A stretch of DNA of 64,000 nucleotides from Notamacropus eugenii (GCF_028372415.1 NC_092874.1:119671244-119735243), one strand, 5' to 3'; counted from the first letter of the stretch, positions 1 through 12,129 are shown. Notes: a model not told the origin generated them from the letters alone. Numbers and translations are program-made.

Positions 1-16
1 CTGCTATACCAACTTT

Positions 17-620
17 TAAAAAAATGTTTTATTAATGATTTTTCTTCTTTAAATCATGATCACTTACCAACACCTCCGAAACCTTATGATAAACTCTTCC
101 TTTATGACAATGAAAAAGTTATGCAAAATCAAAGCAATCACATTTGGCAGTAGATGCCAGATTTTACCACCTCCCTGCTAAGATATTATCTTCAGTTGGG
201 CTACCATCAGACCTTTGCAACCAAAATTGGTTGCTGCATTTAATCTGACTTCTGATGTTTGACATTATATATATATATATATATATAGTATATAGTATAT
301 ACAGTATATATCATTCTCCTAGTTCTACTTTCTTCATTCCGCATCAGTTCATACAAGTTCATAACCTTCCCAAGTTTCTCTGAATTTTTCATTTCATTAT
401 TTCTTCCAATGTAATATTATTCCATTGTATTCATAGGCTGCCATTTCCCAAATAATAAGCAGCCAGATTATTTCTACTTTGTGTGTGGGGGCGGGGCTAC
501 TACAAAAAGTGCAACCATCAATATTTTGGTATATGTGTATATACCTTTATATATGTGCATTTTACATATCTGTACATAGATATATATGCGCATGCATATT
601 TTATACCTCTATATGTATAT
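17..620 (-). mobile_element. L1 3' end (ORF2 tail and 3' UTR), degraded
   Basis: Read on the minus strand this matches the end of marsupial L1. The stretch around 330-540 resembles the L1 segment at 62170-62450 (cat-cagttcat, aatattattccatt, caaaaagtgc landmarks). The low-coordinate end (17-210) looks like the 3' UTR. Two AT-rich (TA)n tracts (about 268-310 and 600-645) interrupt it. No open frame survives. Boundaries are approximate; the assignment is by similarity judged by eye. Confidence 0.6.
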
Positions 621-660
621 ATGTATATATATATATATATACACATATACACTTGTATAT

Positions 661-848
661 GGGCAGTTAGATGGCCCAATGGGCAGAGTGCCAGGCCTAA
701 AGTCAGAAAAACTCCTCTTCCTGAGTTCAAATCTGGCCTCAGGCACTTACTAGCTGTGTGATTCTGGGCAAGTCACCGCACCCTGTTTTCCTCAATTTCC
801 TCGTCTGTAAAATGAGCTGGAAAGGGAAATAGCAAGCCAGAATGATTA
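661..848 (+). mobile_element. Marsupial CORE-type SINE
   Basis: It has the usual order of this SINE: a gggcagttagatggc-like head, gagttcaaatctggcctcag, a 'ctgggcaagtca' block, 'cctcgtctgtaaaatgagctgg', then the start of the 'ggcaaaccactcc' block, where it is truncated. It lies directly after the L1 remnant. Confidence 0.8.
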
Positions 849-859
849 GACCAATTCTA

Positions 860-1110
860 GTTCCACCATCCATAGTATATTAGTGTGCTTGACTTTCCTC
901 ATATTCTCTGAGTCTCAGTTTTCATATCTATAAAATAAAAAGGTTAAACTAAGTGACTTCTAAGGCCCATCTGGGATCAAAATCTATGACCTATAAACTC
1001 AGTTAATCTCTCTGTAGCTCAACATCCCCATTTGTAGAATAAAATGCCCTCTCAGGGTTGCTGTGACAATAAGTGAAAGAACACTTATAAAATATTTTAC
1101 TTTGGGGTGA
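860..1110 (+). mobile_element. MIR-like SINE fragments
   Basis: Two partial MIR-type cores lie in tandem. The first has tctgagtctcagttttc and 'aaaataaaaaggttaaactaag'. The second has ccccatttgtagaataaaatg followed by a 'gttgctgtgac' block. Both are diverged. Confidence 0.55.
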
Positions 1111-1299
1111 TGTGAAATTTTATAAAAATATATACCATTAGAGCTCCCTTTTTATTTTTCCTTTTTTTCTTATGGACTGAATAAATCTTAAAGAACATTT
1201 AAACACTATTTAAGCACAGCACAGTAGAGGGTAAAAAGACTGAAAATGCAGAAAATTCAGTCCTGATAATATAATTAAGTTTTATAAACATATCATTTT

Positions 1300-1445
1300 A
1301 GAGCTGGAGTAGACATTAAAAGTCATCTAATTCAACTCTCACTTTGCTGATGAAGCAACTGAATCCCCAAGAGTTTGAATGATTTGCCCAAGGCCAACAC
1401 AGCTAATTAAAAGAGCCAGGACTAGACCCCAAGTCTCTCAATTCC
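1300..1445 (-). mobile_element. MIR-like SINE fragment, minus strand
   Basis: The plus strand reads as the MIR complement: gatgaagcaactgaatcc, 'gatttgcccaaggccaacacagct', then 'ccaggactagacccc'. Position 1110-1300 before it and 1450-2050 after it hold no feature I recognise. Confidence 0.6.
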
Positions 1446-2059
1446 TACTCTGTACTACCAATTCAGGGGACAATAAAATCATAAATAGCAAGTACTTCCT
1501 TGGTCACATTTTTAAGATAAGGAGATAACTGTTTATTGTCATACCAGTTTATTTGTAGTTATTGTCAACAATGATGAGTAAATGAATATCTGCAAGTTAC
1601 TATGGCCCACTGTCAAAAATTAACAAACAACCAAACAAATGTCCTCGTTTTGTACTTAGCCACCTTCTCTAAAGGTCATTGGCTTGTTCCCATTTGATAG
1701 TCTCATCCCAACAATAACATTTTGGAGAAAAAAAAAATCACCATGAGTCAGGCTTAATCATTCTAGGCAACAGTTTTTGTTTTTCTCTCACTTTCTCATT
1801 CTTTCTTTCCTCCCTATTCTCTCCCTACCATGAACTACTTTGTTTTCCCTATCTAATGTTCCCAATGGAGCTCCGGGTGTTGTGCAATAGATGAGACCCT
1901 CCCTCTCCTGGCCTCCTGAGCTGTCTTTTTCTCCCCTCCTTCCTTTACCTCCCTCCTCATCTGCCCTGGGTCAGGTTGACCTCCAGCACTGATGATTGAG
2001 GGCAAGAGGCAGCCTCAGTTGTCAAGAGCCAGGCTCAGCTCTCAGTGTTTTCATTACTA

Positions 2060-2285
2060 GGTCAGGAGGAGGTGTCCAGAGCTGGAGAGAACGCTAAATC
2101 TGGAGTCAAGAGACCCAGGCAGTGCTTGTCTCTGCTCCTCCTGGTGGTGTGCCTTGGAGCGAGTCCTCCCTACCGCTCCATCCTGCGTCGCCCCCTGAGT
2201 GCCCAGTTTTCTCCTCTATAAAATGAGAGATGCAGAGTAGAGAGCCTCTGAGATCCTTTCCAGCTCTGAAATTATATTATTCTGT
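2060..2285 (+). mobile_element. MIR-like SINE
   Basis: The order 'ggagtcaagagacccaggc', 'agttttctcctctataaaatg' and 'gatcctttccagctctgaaat' is that of a diverged MIR on the plus strand. Confidence 0.6.
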
Positions 2286-2637
2286 TATTTTCCAGCTGCC
2301 CAAGGACTCTAGGGGAAGCGAGGAAGAGTCACAAGAAGAAAACTGGCATCTATTGCTTAGAGAAATCTAACCCTAATTCCAAGTTACAAACAAGGAAGGG
2401 TGAGAAATGTTCCTGAGATGCTAACTGGTTAAATAGAAAATCATTTATGCAAATGTCTGTTAAGGAACCATGTACCATGACCTAGTGTCTAAATGGTGTC
2501 CAGATGGGCACTCACATACTTTATGTGTGATATGATAGGTAGAGAAGGGGACTTTGAGTTAGCAAGACTATTCTGCTTCAGGCCCATTTCACAGGGTTGT
2601 TGAGAAAATCAAACCTGGCAAACCTTGAAGCTTTCTA

Positions 2638-2898
2638 TGAGGAATCTAAGTGGTTCGGTGGATAAAATGCTAGAGTCAGGAAGACGTCAATTCAAATCTG
2701 GCCTCAGACGCTTACTTACTGTGTAAATCTGGGCAAGTTATTGAACCTGTCTGCCTCAGTTTCCTCATCTGTAAAATGAGGGTGATGATAGCACCTACTG
2801 ACCAAGGTCATTGTGGGACTCAAGTGAGATAATAGTGTAAAGCACTCAAGTGCTCTTAGCCACTATGTAAATGCTAGCTATAATTATTATGTAAATGC
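2638..2898 (+). mobile_element. Marsupial CORE-type SINE
   Basis: The head 'ggtggataaaatgctagag' is followed by 'caattcaaatctggcctcag', 'tctgggcaagtt', 'cctcatctgtaaaatgaggg' and a 'gtaaagcactc' tail block. Confidence 0.75.
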
Positions 2899-2909
2899 AT
2901 GCTATTATT

Positions 2910-3336
2910 AAGAACAGCAAGTGTTTATTAAGCCCTTACAGTGTGCCAGGTTCTGTGCTTGGCACCAGGGCCAAAAAAATAAATCAACAAATATTTCCTA
3001 AACACCTACTATGTTCTAGGTCCTGTGTTAGGTTCTGGGGACAAGACAAATCATAAATGGTCCCTGCTGTCGAAGAGTTTAAATTATAACTAGGTAGACC
3101 CCTATTACACATAAAATTAAATACAAGGCAATCTTTTTAGGGTGGGGCACTGAAGGTTGAGGAGATCGGCAAAGGCTTCATGTAGAAGGTGATACTTAAG
3201 CCGAATCTTGAAGGAAATTAGGGATTCTAATGGGAAAAGACAAAAAGGGAGTGCATTCTAGACATGAAGAACAATCTGTGAAAAGGTACAGAGACAGGAG
3301 ACCAAGTATTATGTATAGTAAGAATAGTAAGAGACT
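2910..3336 (-). mobile_element. L2 3' region, minus strand (left half)
   Basis: The plus strand reads as the complement of an L2 3' end: 'cacctactatgttctaggtc', 'ggtccctgctgtcgaagag', 'gaaaaggtacagagacagg'. The same element resumes at 4075, so an L1 3' end was inserted into it. Confidence 0.65.
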
Positions 3337-3337
3337 C

Positions 3338-4070
3338 AGAAATACCACTGTTAGATTTGTTTCCCAAGGCGATGAGAGAAAAAGAAAAAGAACCTGCATG
3401 TTCTAAAATATTTATTTATTTATCTCTTTGTGGCGGCAAAGAACCAGAAATTGCAGGAATAGCCATCAGTTGGGGAATGGCTAAACAAGTTGTGTTGTAT
3501 GATTATGATGGAATACTTCTGTGCTGTTAGAAATCAGGAGCAGGTTGATTTTAGAAAACCATGGAAAGACTTACATGAGTGAAATGGGCAGAACCAAGAG
3601 AGTGATGTATACAGTAATAGCAATATCTTTCAAAGAGCAACTGTGAACAACTAAGTTATTTTTAATGTTGTAAATGCTCAAATCAATTACAATGGACTTA
3701 GGGAGGAAGATGCTATCCACCTCCAGAGAAAGAACTGATAAACAGAAGTGTGTATAGTATGGTTTTACATGCATATACATTTTATATCTAGTGGTAGCCT
3801 TCTCTAGTGCAGGGTGAGGAGGGAGGAAGAAAAAAAGTGCACAGCAGAGAATGAGAGAAAACTGAGAAGGAAGCACAGAAAAGGAGGGTAGCATTGAAAA
3901 CAACGAGTAGTATTCATTCCATAGTTTTTCAAAAAAAATAAACAGTGTGAAATGAAGATTTATGGTTTCATATTGAATCCTCTTTTTTGGATTGCGCTAT
4001 ATATACATGGAAATTTTTTGTCTTTTTGTATTTACATTCAAAATTAATAAAGAATTAAAATAATTCTAAA
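3338..4070 (+). mobile_element. L1 3' end inserted into L2
   Basis: This is sense-strand marsupial L1 tail: 'ggcaaagaaccagaaattgc', 'ttggggaatggctaaacaag', 'gtgaaatgggcagaaccaag' and 'gatgctatccacctccagag'. It ends in an A/T-rich 3' UTR. Imperfect direct repeats near the ends (agaatagtaagag near 3325 and agaacagtaagaa near 4072) look like an old target-site duplication. Confidence 0.65.
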
Positions 4071-4074
4071 AAGA

Positions 4075-4455
4075 ACAGTAAGAAAGCCAGTTTGCCTGAA
4101 CAGTAGAGTACCTGAAGGAGGTTATTGTGTAATAAGTTTGGAAAGATAGATGGGGACCAAGTTGTGAAGAGTATTAAATGCCAAGCAGAGGAGTTTGTAA
4201 TTGACCCTAGAGGTAATAGGGAGCCAGTGAAATTTACTGAATAGGGGTAGTGACATGGTCAGATCAGGCAGTACTTTAGAGACAAGCACTTTGGCAAGCT
4301 GTGAGGGGAAAAGTTTGGATTACAGAGACGAGGAGGCTGTTGGAATAATCCAGATCAAAGGTGATGAGTTAGAAGAGGAAAGAAGATGGGTGCAGAGATG
4401 TCATGCAGATAGAAAACTGTGAAGTATTGTGAAGGAACATGGACTAACTCAGATT
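4075..4455 (-). mobile_element. L2, minus strand (right half)
   Basis: It continues the L2 of 2910-3336, with the antisense landmarks 'agggagccagtgaaattta', 'agtgacatggtcagatcagg' and 'ggaataatccagatcaaagg'. In sense these belong to the region after the L2 reverse transcriptase. Confidence 0.65.
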
Positions 4456-4499
4456 TTTAAAATTTATTATTTGGTCCCAGCCCAAGGACAGGGATATGG

Positions 4500-4682
4500 A
4501 ACAGTAATAGGAAGGTACAGTGGAAGGAGTATGGGTTCATATAGCTCTGCCACTTAGTCCTGGCTGAATTTGAGAAAGTCACATAATGTTTTTGGTCTCA
4601 ATTTCATCATCTGTATAATTAGGATTTGGACTACATGACCTCTGATGTCCCAGTTCTAAATGTATGATCCTATGATCTAAAA
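4500..4682 (+). mobile_element. MIR-like SINE
   Basis: It has 'gtatgggttcatatagctc', 'ttgagaaagtcacataatg', 'tttcatcatctgtataatta' and 'gacctctgatgtcccag', as in MIR. Confidence 0.6.
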
Positions 4683-4689
4683 TAATCTA

Positions 4690-4920
4690 AATGAGGCAGG
4701 TAGGTGATCCAGTGGATGGAGTGCCTGCTCTGAATTCAGAAGGACCCTAGTTCAAATCCAACCTCAGATACTTACTAGCTCTATCACCCTGCTACGTCAT
4801 TTAACCCTTTTTGCCTCAGGTCTTCAGCTGTAAATTGAACGGGAGAAGAAAATGAGAGTATCTTTTCCAAGAAAACCCCACATGGATTCACAAAGAATCA
4901 GACACACTTGATTGAACAGC
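4690..4920 (+). mobile_element. Marsupial CORE-type SINE
   Basis: It runs from a gaggcaggtaggtgatcc head through 'ttcaaatccaacctcag', 'tttgcctcagg' and 'ccaagaaaaccccacatgg' to 'agaatcagacacacttgatt' and a 'gaacagcaaca' tail. It is essentially full length. Confidence 0.8.
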
Positions 4921-4921
4921 A

Positions 4922-5110
4922 ACATGTTCAAGGCACTGTACTAGGTACTGAATATATAAATACACAATGATGATTGCTATCCTCAGAGCACACTTGTATT
5001 CTACTTGGTGGAGGTAAGGATGGTGAGGAGGGGAAGGGAAAATATGTAATATTTTCCCAGCTAAATATAACATAATTTGGATCTCTAGTCTGGGAGGAGG
5101 TGAAGTGGGG
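4922..5110 (-). mobile_element. L2 3'-end fragment, minus strand
   Basis: 'caaggcactgtactaggtac' followed by a block about the amount present and a line break at 'ttctacttggtgg' fits an antisense L2 end. It is short and diverged. Confidence 0.4.
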
Positions 5111-5621
5111 CTGAGTCGTGAAGGAAGATAAGGATTTTAATGGTTTGGTTATATAGTGCCCTCCTTCCACCAATGCCCGATGCACCAGACATCGTTCCCT
5201 CAGTTATCGCTGGGCTTCTTTCTGCCAAGGTTTACCAATTCCAAGCCATTTGTCTTCTAAGCTGACTTTCCCCTCCTCCTTTCAATTTACTGAATCACCT
5301 TTGGTCACCCTTATTCAGCCTAATCAGTCTTATCCTCCCTTCCCCACCTTGTAGACAGAAGTGAATGCTTTGACGCAAAGAACAGAGTGTTTCATCCCTA
5401 TGGCAACGCACCATCACATGTGATGGGCAGAAAGTACAACTTCGTGTGATATGATAACCAGAATAACTTCTTGTCCTGAACCCTTGTCTTTGTTCTGAGC
5501 AGCTTTAGAAACTTCCCAGCTGCACTTCCTTTCATCTTCTGCCTTGGTCATTCAGCAGGACAAGATTACTTGCCCTGTTTCACTGAGGAAAAAAATTAAG
5601 GCCACCATGAGAGCCAAGTAC

Positions 5622-5667
<46 letters not shown>

Positions 5668-6205
5668 GTCTGACAGTAGAACTAGGGAATAAATTAGGAA
5701 TCCAATTCTCTTCACTGCCAAGTCCTGGGTTATTTCTACTTTGGGAGTTTGGCATCACATCCTACAGGAAAATAAACAGTCCTATAAACTCCCTGGAGGG
5801 ATCAAAAAGAAAAATCTCAAATGGAATTCCTAATTCAATTTACTGACATTTGACATGGGACTCTCTGTTCCCAAAGATAAGTATTGACCTGAAACTAGTC
5901 ACCACCTCCATGGCCCACAGGTGGAGCATGTATACTTATACACATCCATACAGATATAAACATATAGGTAGATCTAACATCCTCCCAGGCACCTCCCATT
6001 TGTGTGTATGTGTGTATGAAATTAGGAGCTGTCCAATGCTAACTGAGGTTCTTCCACAACTGAAATTCTGTGACCCTGTGATTCCACACAGATAGTGCCT
6101 ACCTGAATAGGGAAAGTAACCTCCCTTGGTTCCTTCCAGCTCTAGAATTCTGTTTTAGTGGGAACTATATCCCCAGTTTAAGAAAGCTGTGGAGTAAGCG
6201 TCCAA
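5110..6205. other. No gene recognised; (CA)n at 5629-5665
   Basis: I see no conserved coding frame here. The only clear feature is a perfect CA dinucleotide tract of about 36 bp at 5629-5665. A short open frame runs across the tract but has repetitive Thr-His composition and is not credible as a gene. A small MIR-like end ('ccttccagctctagaattctg') lies near 6130. Confidence 0.5.
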
Positions 6206-6209
6206 CAGG

Positions 6210-6465
6210 AGCATCTAGGTGGTGTAGTGGAAGGAACACTGTGGGAGGACAGAAGGTTAGAGCTCAAATACTGCCCCCTGCACTTACAAAGCTGGGCAGC
6301 CATGGGCAAATGTCTTATCCCCTCTCAGCCTGTTTTCTCATCTGTAAAATGAGGAAGTAATAGTGCTGTCTCCCTAGGCTTGCTGTGAGAAAGAACCAAA
6401 TGAGAATATGTGGCAAAGGCTTGGCAAACTTTAAAGGGCTGTATACAAGTTAGTTGTTACATAGT
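6210..6465 (+). mobile_element. MIR/CORE-SINE
   Basis: It runs from 'ggtggtgtagtggaagg' through 'tctcatctgtaaaatgagg' to 'ggcttggcaaactttaaag', the order of a full MIR-type CORE SINE. Confidence 0.7.
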
Positions 6466-6799
6466 ATGGTTTTTGACACGCTTTGGGTTGTCCTTGGGTT
6501 TCCTCACGTTGTACCATAACAGGGTCACTTTCCAGGGTCTGTTTTCTGCCTCTGCTTATTGACTGAAAAGGGGGTGGGAGTAGGAGTGGAAAAGTCTGAA
6601 AAGCCTGACTCAGAGCCAGGAGAAAAGTGAGCCAAGACGGGCCTCAGCACTTGCTCAAATGGAGGTTCCAGGCAGGGACTCACCCATGGGAGGAAGGGGC
6701 TAACCACATGGGTTGAGTCATCTCCAGGGTGAGGACGCGTCTGGCCCAGCAGTTAAAAAGTCCACAGATGATCAGGAGGCAAGCTGGGCGAGAAGTGAG

Positions 6800-6905
6800 A
6801 CTACTACTGGCTCCTTTTAGTTATCTGTAAAACGAAAAATTGGACTCATTGACCCCTGAAGTTCCTTGCTTCTCTAAATCTATGCTTCTATGAAGATTCA
6901 AGCTC
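6800..6905 (+). mobile_element. MIR-like 3' fragment
   Basis: It has 'ttatctgtaaaacgaaaaat', a 'tggactcattgacccctgaag' block and 'ctatgcttctatga', followed by an A-rich stretch at 6908-6922. Confidence 0.5.
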
Positions 6906-7324
6906 CACAAAAAAAAAAAAAAAGCCTTTCCTAGGCTCCTCATATGTATTAGGTTGCCTGGTTCTTTAACACAGACATGGTTCATGTCTATCTACAGAGA
7001 AATGTTGAATGAATGAATTAAAAGTCTTTATAGCTGCTAGTCTCAGGAAGCCTAACCCCAAATTCTGGGCAGCATCCTATACAAGAGTTCCACATCACTA
7101 GATTCATGACAATGACTGCAGAAATGTGTAGCATGCCCTCTGGTGGAAAGTAAATAGTTCTTTCAGACTGAGGGTGCTCCATTCACTGCATTTGTAACAT
7201 TTCTTGACCTAATGGATTCTTAGGTCCAAAGTGAAGACTGCCTTGTGAATATAGCCTTTTATAACATTCAAGACACTTAAAGAAAGCTTTTCTTCCCTAT
7301 CAGATTTCCCAGTGCCCCTATCAC

Positions 7325-7362
7325 TAACCCAGGTGGAGCAGTGGATAGAGTGCTAGCAGCCT
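7325..7362 (+). mobile_element. SINE head, split by another SINE
   Basis: 'ggagcagtggatagagtgc' is the plus-strand SINE head. The body resumes at about 7595, after a minus-strand SINE. Confidence 0.55.
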
Positions 7363-7364
7363 CC

Positions 7365-7582
7365 AGTCATGAAGGTGATGCTGCTGTTCAATTCTTTTTC
7401 AGTCATGTCTGACTCTGACCGCATTTGGGGTTTTCCTGACAGAGATACTGGAGTGCTTTGCCATTTCCTTCTCCAGTTCATTTTATAGGTGAGGAAACTG
7501 AGACAAATAGGATTAAGGGACTTGCCCAGGGTCACCTTGCTAGAAAGTACCTAAGGTCATATCTGAACTCAGGAAGATAAAT
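7365..7582 (-). mobile_element. Marsupial CORE-type SINE inserted in a SINE
   Basis: The plus strand reads as the complement: 'ctgctgttcaattctttttc', 'ggggttttcctgacagagat', 'ctggagtgctttgccatttc', then 'gaggaaactgagacaaatag' and 'cttgcccagggtcacc'. A short direct repeat ('ctccag', 'catc') on each side suggests insertion into the flanking plus-strand SINE. Confidence 0.7.
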
Positions 7583-7589
7583 CGTCCCA

Positions 7590-7800
7590 ACTCCAGCATC
7601 CAAATCTGGCCTCAGATATTGACTGGCTGTGGGATACTGGACAAGTCACAACCCCATCTGTAAAATGGGGTCAGTAACACCACCTGCTTCCCTGGGTTGT
7701 TGTGAGGATCAAATGAGATCCTAATTCAAAGCACTTAGCATAGTGCCTGGCATATAGTAAGTGCTATGTAAATAGAAGTTATTTTTACCATCATTATTAC
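7590..7800 (+). mobile_element. SINE body, continuation of the split copy
   Basis: 'catccaaatctggcctcag', 'ctggacaagtcacaacccc' and 'catctgtaaaatggggtc' continue to a 'gtgcctggcatatagtaagt' end. Confidence 0.7.
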
Positions 7801-8601
7801 TAACCTTTGTGAATGGGAACAGAAGCAAGCTTGGCCAGCACAACTGGGAGAAGCAATCCTAGACAACCTAAGATTTCATAGATATTCCCATCCCTTTGTC
7901 TCCACCACTATATGCTTCCTAGAATAACCCAGCCATAAAATTCTCACTAAAATACAACTCCCCCATCCCCCCCAACACACACATACACATAAGACACACA
8001 CATACACATGCTATAGTGACAACACAGGAAAAATGCCCAGCCCTGTCTGGCATATATCTATTCCAAATCCACTTAGGATCCATCTGGTCCTAAAATGAAT
8101 CCCAAGAAAGTTACCCAACATGGATGGAAGAAACATTTCTCTCATTTTCAGTACAAGCTATGATTTTGCAACTGATTTAAAACTTCCATTACGTGGGAGA
8201 CAAATCTGGGCTTGTGGAATGAAAATATAAAAATCGTATCCACTTCTACAATAACATACTGACCCAGAAAGTCAGCAAGGTCATCACTGATGAAACACGC
8301 TGAAATGTTCCTTGGGGCACCAGCCAGCCCAGAAGGCATAACCTACTGTTTTCTCCATCTAAATGCAATGTAGAAAACAATTTCTCATTTGTCCCCAGCC
8401 CTAATTCTCAAAAAGTGATAAGATCGCCAATAAATCCACAAAATTCTTCTCTGGTCAGCAGTGAAATTCAACCATTCCCTTCTTCCCCAACACTGTAGTT
8501 TATTTTATTTTGTTTTGGTGAGGAATGAGGTCTTAGAAATATCTGTTGAATGTAATTGAATGTCAGTCACATTCAATGTCACATTCAACTATACTGCCAA
8601 T

Positions 8602-8683
<82 letters not shown>

Positions 8684-9395
8684 CAGGCGAAAGACAAGAT
8701 TAGATTCTCCTCCTGTGAGATGTTCATTTTGTGACTCACAAAGTAGGAGGAGGAGGGGCTCTTGAAACTATTGCCTGACTACAAAATGTTTAAATTTGCA
8801 AGGCTGCCTTCTACCCCAATGATAGATAGATAGATATCTGATTGCATCTGAACAGCTGTCTGAGGACTAGCTGTACTCACTTCTCCTTATTGCAGGACAT
8901 TTCACACACACCCCTCCCTGAGGTTGTATCTACTATCTAATATCTACTAATAAATCTATCCCAAGATTAGGAGCCAATCTGGTGCTCTAAGAGATTGCAA
9001 ATAGACCTAGAAGAAAGTAGCAGAAGCTGCTTTATTGTCTCTAGTGCAGACATAATTCTAGAGTTCCCAAGTCCTACATTCAGAAAACTGAAATTGTCCT
9101 GACTGTCCCTAATTCTTAAAAGTCATAATAGATGAGGTTGATGTGATGCAGAAGATGCTGAGGGAAGGAAGCAACCAAAGACAGAGGCCTTCCATAGGTT
9201 CCCGAAGGGCCTCCTGGAATGATCCCAGGAAGCAGTAGTAGCCTCGGATGCAATTGGGAGGAGATGTTGAATAAAAATAAGGGGGCAATGAAAACATAAG
9301 GAAAGAAGAAAATTTTGAAAAACTCTTTGTACATGTTTCATCTGTTGTATAACAGATAAAGTTGTAGGGATTACATAATTTTAACAACAGTTAAA
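7800..9395. other. No gene recognised; long (GA)n at 8604-8679
   Basis: The stretch has no recognisable coding or RNA gene. A perfect GA tract of about 76 bp lies at 8604-8679; the open frames across it encode Glu-Arg repeats and are artefacts. Three overlapping minus-strand frames at 9109-9387 (92 codons at most) have no motif I recognise. Confidence 0.5.
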
Positions 9396-9399
9396 GTAG

Positions 9400-9805
9400 G
9401 GATTACATTATTTTCCAAATAAATACACAAAATACAAGTTATAACTGATCAGTGGTCAAGTCTGCTGACAGGTCTTAATAAGCAAGTGTTGGCAGGTGAA
9501 TGTATTGTACATTGTCAGGAAGTCGGTATACATCAGCAGGAATATGCCCATGCAATGACTTGTTTACAGTACTATACGTTTACATGACATAATATTGTAC
9601 CATCAAAATTTCAATGCAGGAAAAAAACAAAATTTTACAATAAATCGTTAAATTTAAGATGTATCATTTTTTGAAAATATATATTATATAGTTTTTGAAA
9701 TGATGCAAATTTCAAAAAAACATTAAAGGGTTAAAGAAAGTAGATTTTCAAGGGGGCACTGAGTGATTTTTTTAAAAGGGTCAAATAAGTTTGGTAACCT
9801 CTGCC
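9400..9805. mobile_element. Possible hAT-type DNA transposon remnant
   Basis: The right end, 'aagtttggtaacctctgcc' near 9787-9805, resembles a hAT-Charlie terminal inverted repeat (complement of a cagaggtt...aaactt start), preceded by 'gggggcactgagtgattttt'. I could not find a convincing matching left end, so the left boundary is a guess. Confidence 0.35.
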
Positions 9806-9809
9806 TTAG

Positions 9810-10770
9810 ACCCTTACATGCCATGGACACACTTTGGCATTTGTGCTATAATCTTTGGCAGTGGGGACAATCCCCCTAGAAATAAAGTGAAACACAGGTG
9901 AGCCCATGGATGGCCTCCTCAGCAGGGTGCTAAAAGATAAATGGTAAAATGAAATACTGGCATATCTTCTCGTTCCCCACCCCTGTCTGGGAAGAAGGAG
10001 AAAAGGGCACTGAGTCCTGAACATGTGACTTGCTATTAGATCTCCCTTCTTCAGTGAGGGTTCCCAGAGTGTAGTATGAGGATGGGGCAGTAATGTCCCT
10101 TATGTGCTGGGGGGAAGAGCCTAAGGGGTGTAGGGTTCATTGTGAGCCACTAATCATAGCCCTGGTGTCAGGGATATAGGAGGAATCTAAGAAGAATGGG
10201 GTTCACCATCCCAGCCCTTCTTTTACATATTCATGAAGATATAATTTGGGAAGTGGAAGTTCTATCAAGACTTAGTCCTAGCTTTGATGCTTCTACTAAG
10301 AGATGAAATACCACAAGACAGAACACAGCACAAGATGGGAACCAACAGGGAGTGCAATGTAAGCAAGAGTTATTGAAGAGAAATATTTACAATATGAGGG
10401 ATAGTCAGAAAAGACAGAATTAAGTCAAGTCCTAATTGATCCAGAGAAGACCCTAATTGACTCTAATAATCCAGTGTGGTCTAGTAGCTTTTGTCCCACT
10501 TTCCATCAGGCACCCAGTGAATCTGCCATTGGAGGAGGTCCTGGTACTGATTCATGTTGGGGGGGATGCCTGGGAAATTGGCGAGTTGATATTCACTTCC
10601 TATTGCGCAAAATGGGGCTTTTGGCCATTACCTCAGGCTCTACTTTAGCCAGGTCAATTCAAAGGCTTCATTTATCAGGGTAGGGAGGTCCATAAATCTG
10701 CACTCAGAAGTCAGCTTCCCAATATGTAATAATACCTGATATCCAACAATATTCATACTCAAAGCTTTTT
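9810..10770. other. No feature recognised
   Basis: I see only short unsupported open frames and no repeat family I can name. Confidence 0.4.
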
Positions 10771-10779
10771 ATGATTTGA

Positions 10780-11125
10780 TATTTTCTAACATTATCTATC
10801 AATCCTTCCCTTGATATACCCTGTACTCTTGCCAAACTAGACTATTCCCCCTTGCCTGACACACCCCTCCCTTTCCTTCTCAATTTGTCTGTACCTAAAA
10901 TGCTCTTTCTCCTCAGTTTCATTTGTCAAAGTTCTTTCCCCTCTTCAAAGCCCAACTCACATGCCAGTTCCACCATGAAATCTTCCCTGATTGCACAGTC
11001 AGAAATAATCTCTCCTAGCAGTCTGAGCCTCTGTTATTATAGTTTTAATATTGTATATTATTATAATCATTTGTGTTTATGTTTTATCTCTCCCATTAAA
11101 CTGTAAGTTCCACAAAGACAAGGCA
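10780..11125 (+). mobile_element. L2 3' end, plus strand
   Basis: 'ccaaactagactattccccc', 'aaaatgctctttctcctcag', 'tttcccctcttcaaagccc', 'ccatgaaatcttccctgat' and 'aaactgtaagttccacaaag' occur in L2 3' order. Confidence 0.7.
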
Positions 11126-11369
11126 AATTTTAAATTCAAGTAAAACTTCCCAAGAGCCACCCAATGCTTTTTCTACCAGTTTTGGCTCCCATTCACTCTG
11201 GGTCTCCTGAGTTTTCATAACTGTGCAACTGAAGCCAGTCTGTGCCAGATTCACCTTCATGCATAGACAGCCTCTTCATGCATGGAGCAGTATTAAAGGG
11301 AAATACATGCATAAGTGAGGATATGAGCAGAGTTAGAGAGAAGGACCAAAGAAAGCTCTCGTTTAGCCA

Positions 11370-11560
11370 TGTATATGTATGTGTGTGTGTATGTGTGTGC
11401 GTATATGTGTATATATACACAAACATATGCATGTGTCTATGTTTATATATAACTATATATTTTACATACTTTTGTATAAGCATTTATGCATGCATACTAC
11501 ATACATGAACATACATTATACATAGATATGTATATACACACACACATATTCACATTAAGC
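11370..11560. repeat. TG/TA-rich low-complexity tract
   Basis: Alternating purine-pyrimidine sequence ((TG)n, TATA, TACA) runs through about 190 bp. Frames open across it on both strands are composition artefacts. The following 11560-12120 holds no recognised feature. Confidence 0.7.
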
Positions 11561-12129
11561 TTTACAATAAGTATTAAGGAAAATGCTCTGAAAAAAATCA
11601 ACTATCATCCCCAAGAACATGCGACTGGTGGGAAATGCCTTCTGTCCCCACTAGAGGGTAGTACGCCTCCACTATGATGCTCATGGGAGCTTGAGAGCTT
11701 GCAGCTGTTTGGTCCAAATCTTTTTTGGAAGTTTTAGAGGATATCCTGAACATTTTCCCACATCCCTGGAGGATTACATCAAACCACTACTTATTCTCTT
11801 CTTAATGAAATCCAAAAATCTCTCCCCTTCCTAAAATTCAGGAAATGTGCTCAGATTTCTCCCAGCCTTAACCAAAAAAAAAACTCTTCTCTCTGTTAGC
11901 CCCATTGCAGGTGATGGAGCACTGAGCAGGGTCTGCATCTTTGTCGTGACTGGAAAGGATCTAACAAAGAAGATGAGATTGGAGATAAGATATGGGTGAG
12001 AGAGGAGCAGCAAAGGGGGGAGGATGTAGAGAATGGTCAAAGATGGGAGGTAGGGGAGATTGGTACCAAGGAAACAAATAGATAGGTTAACCCTGAAAAT
12101 AAAAGGGATACTTTGTCATCTGAGACTTG

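Noticed and set aside
5629-5665. Possible CRISPR or other short-spaced array
   Set aside because: The repeats here are simple dinucleotides, and the organism is a vertebrate.
8546-8765. Plus-strand frames across the GA tract
   Set aside because: They encode Arg-Glu repeats purely because of the (GA)n microsatellite.
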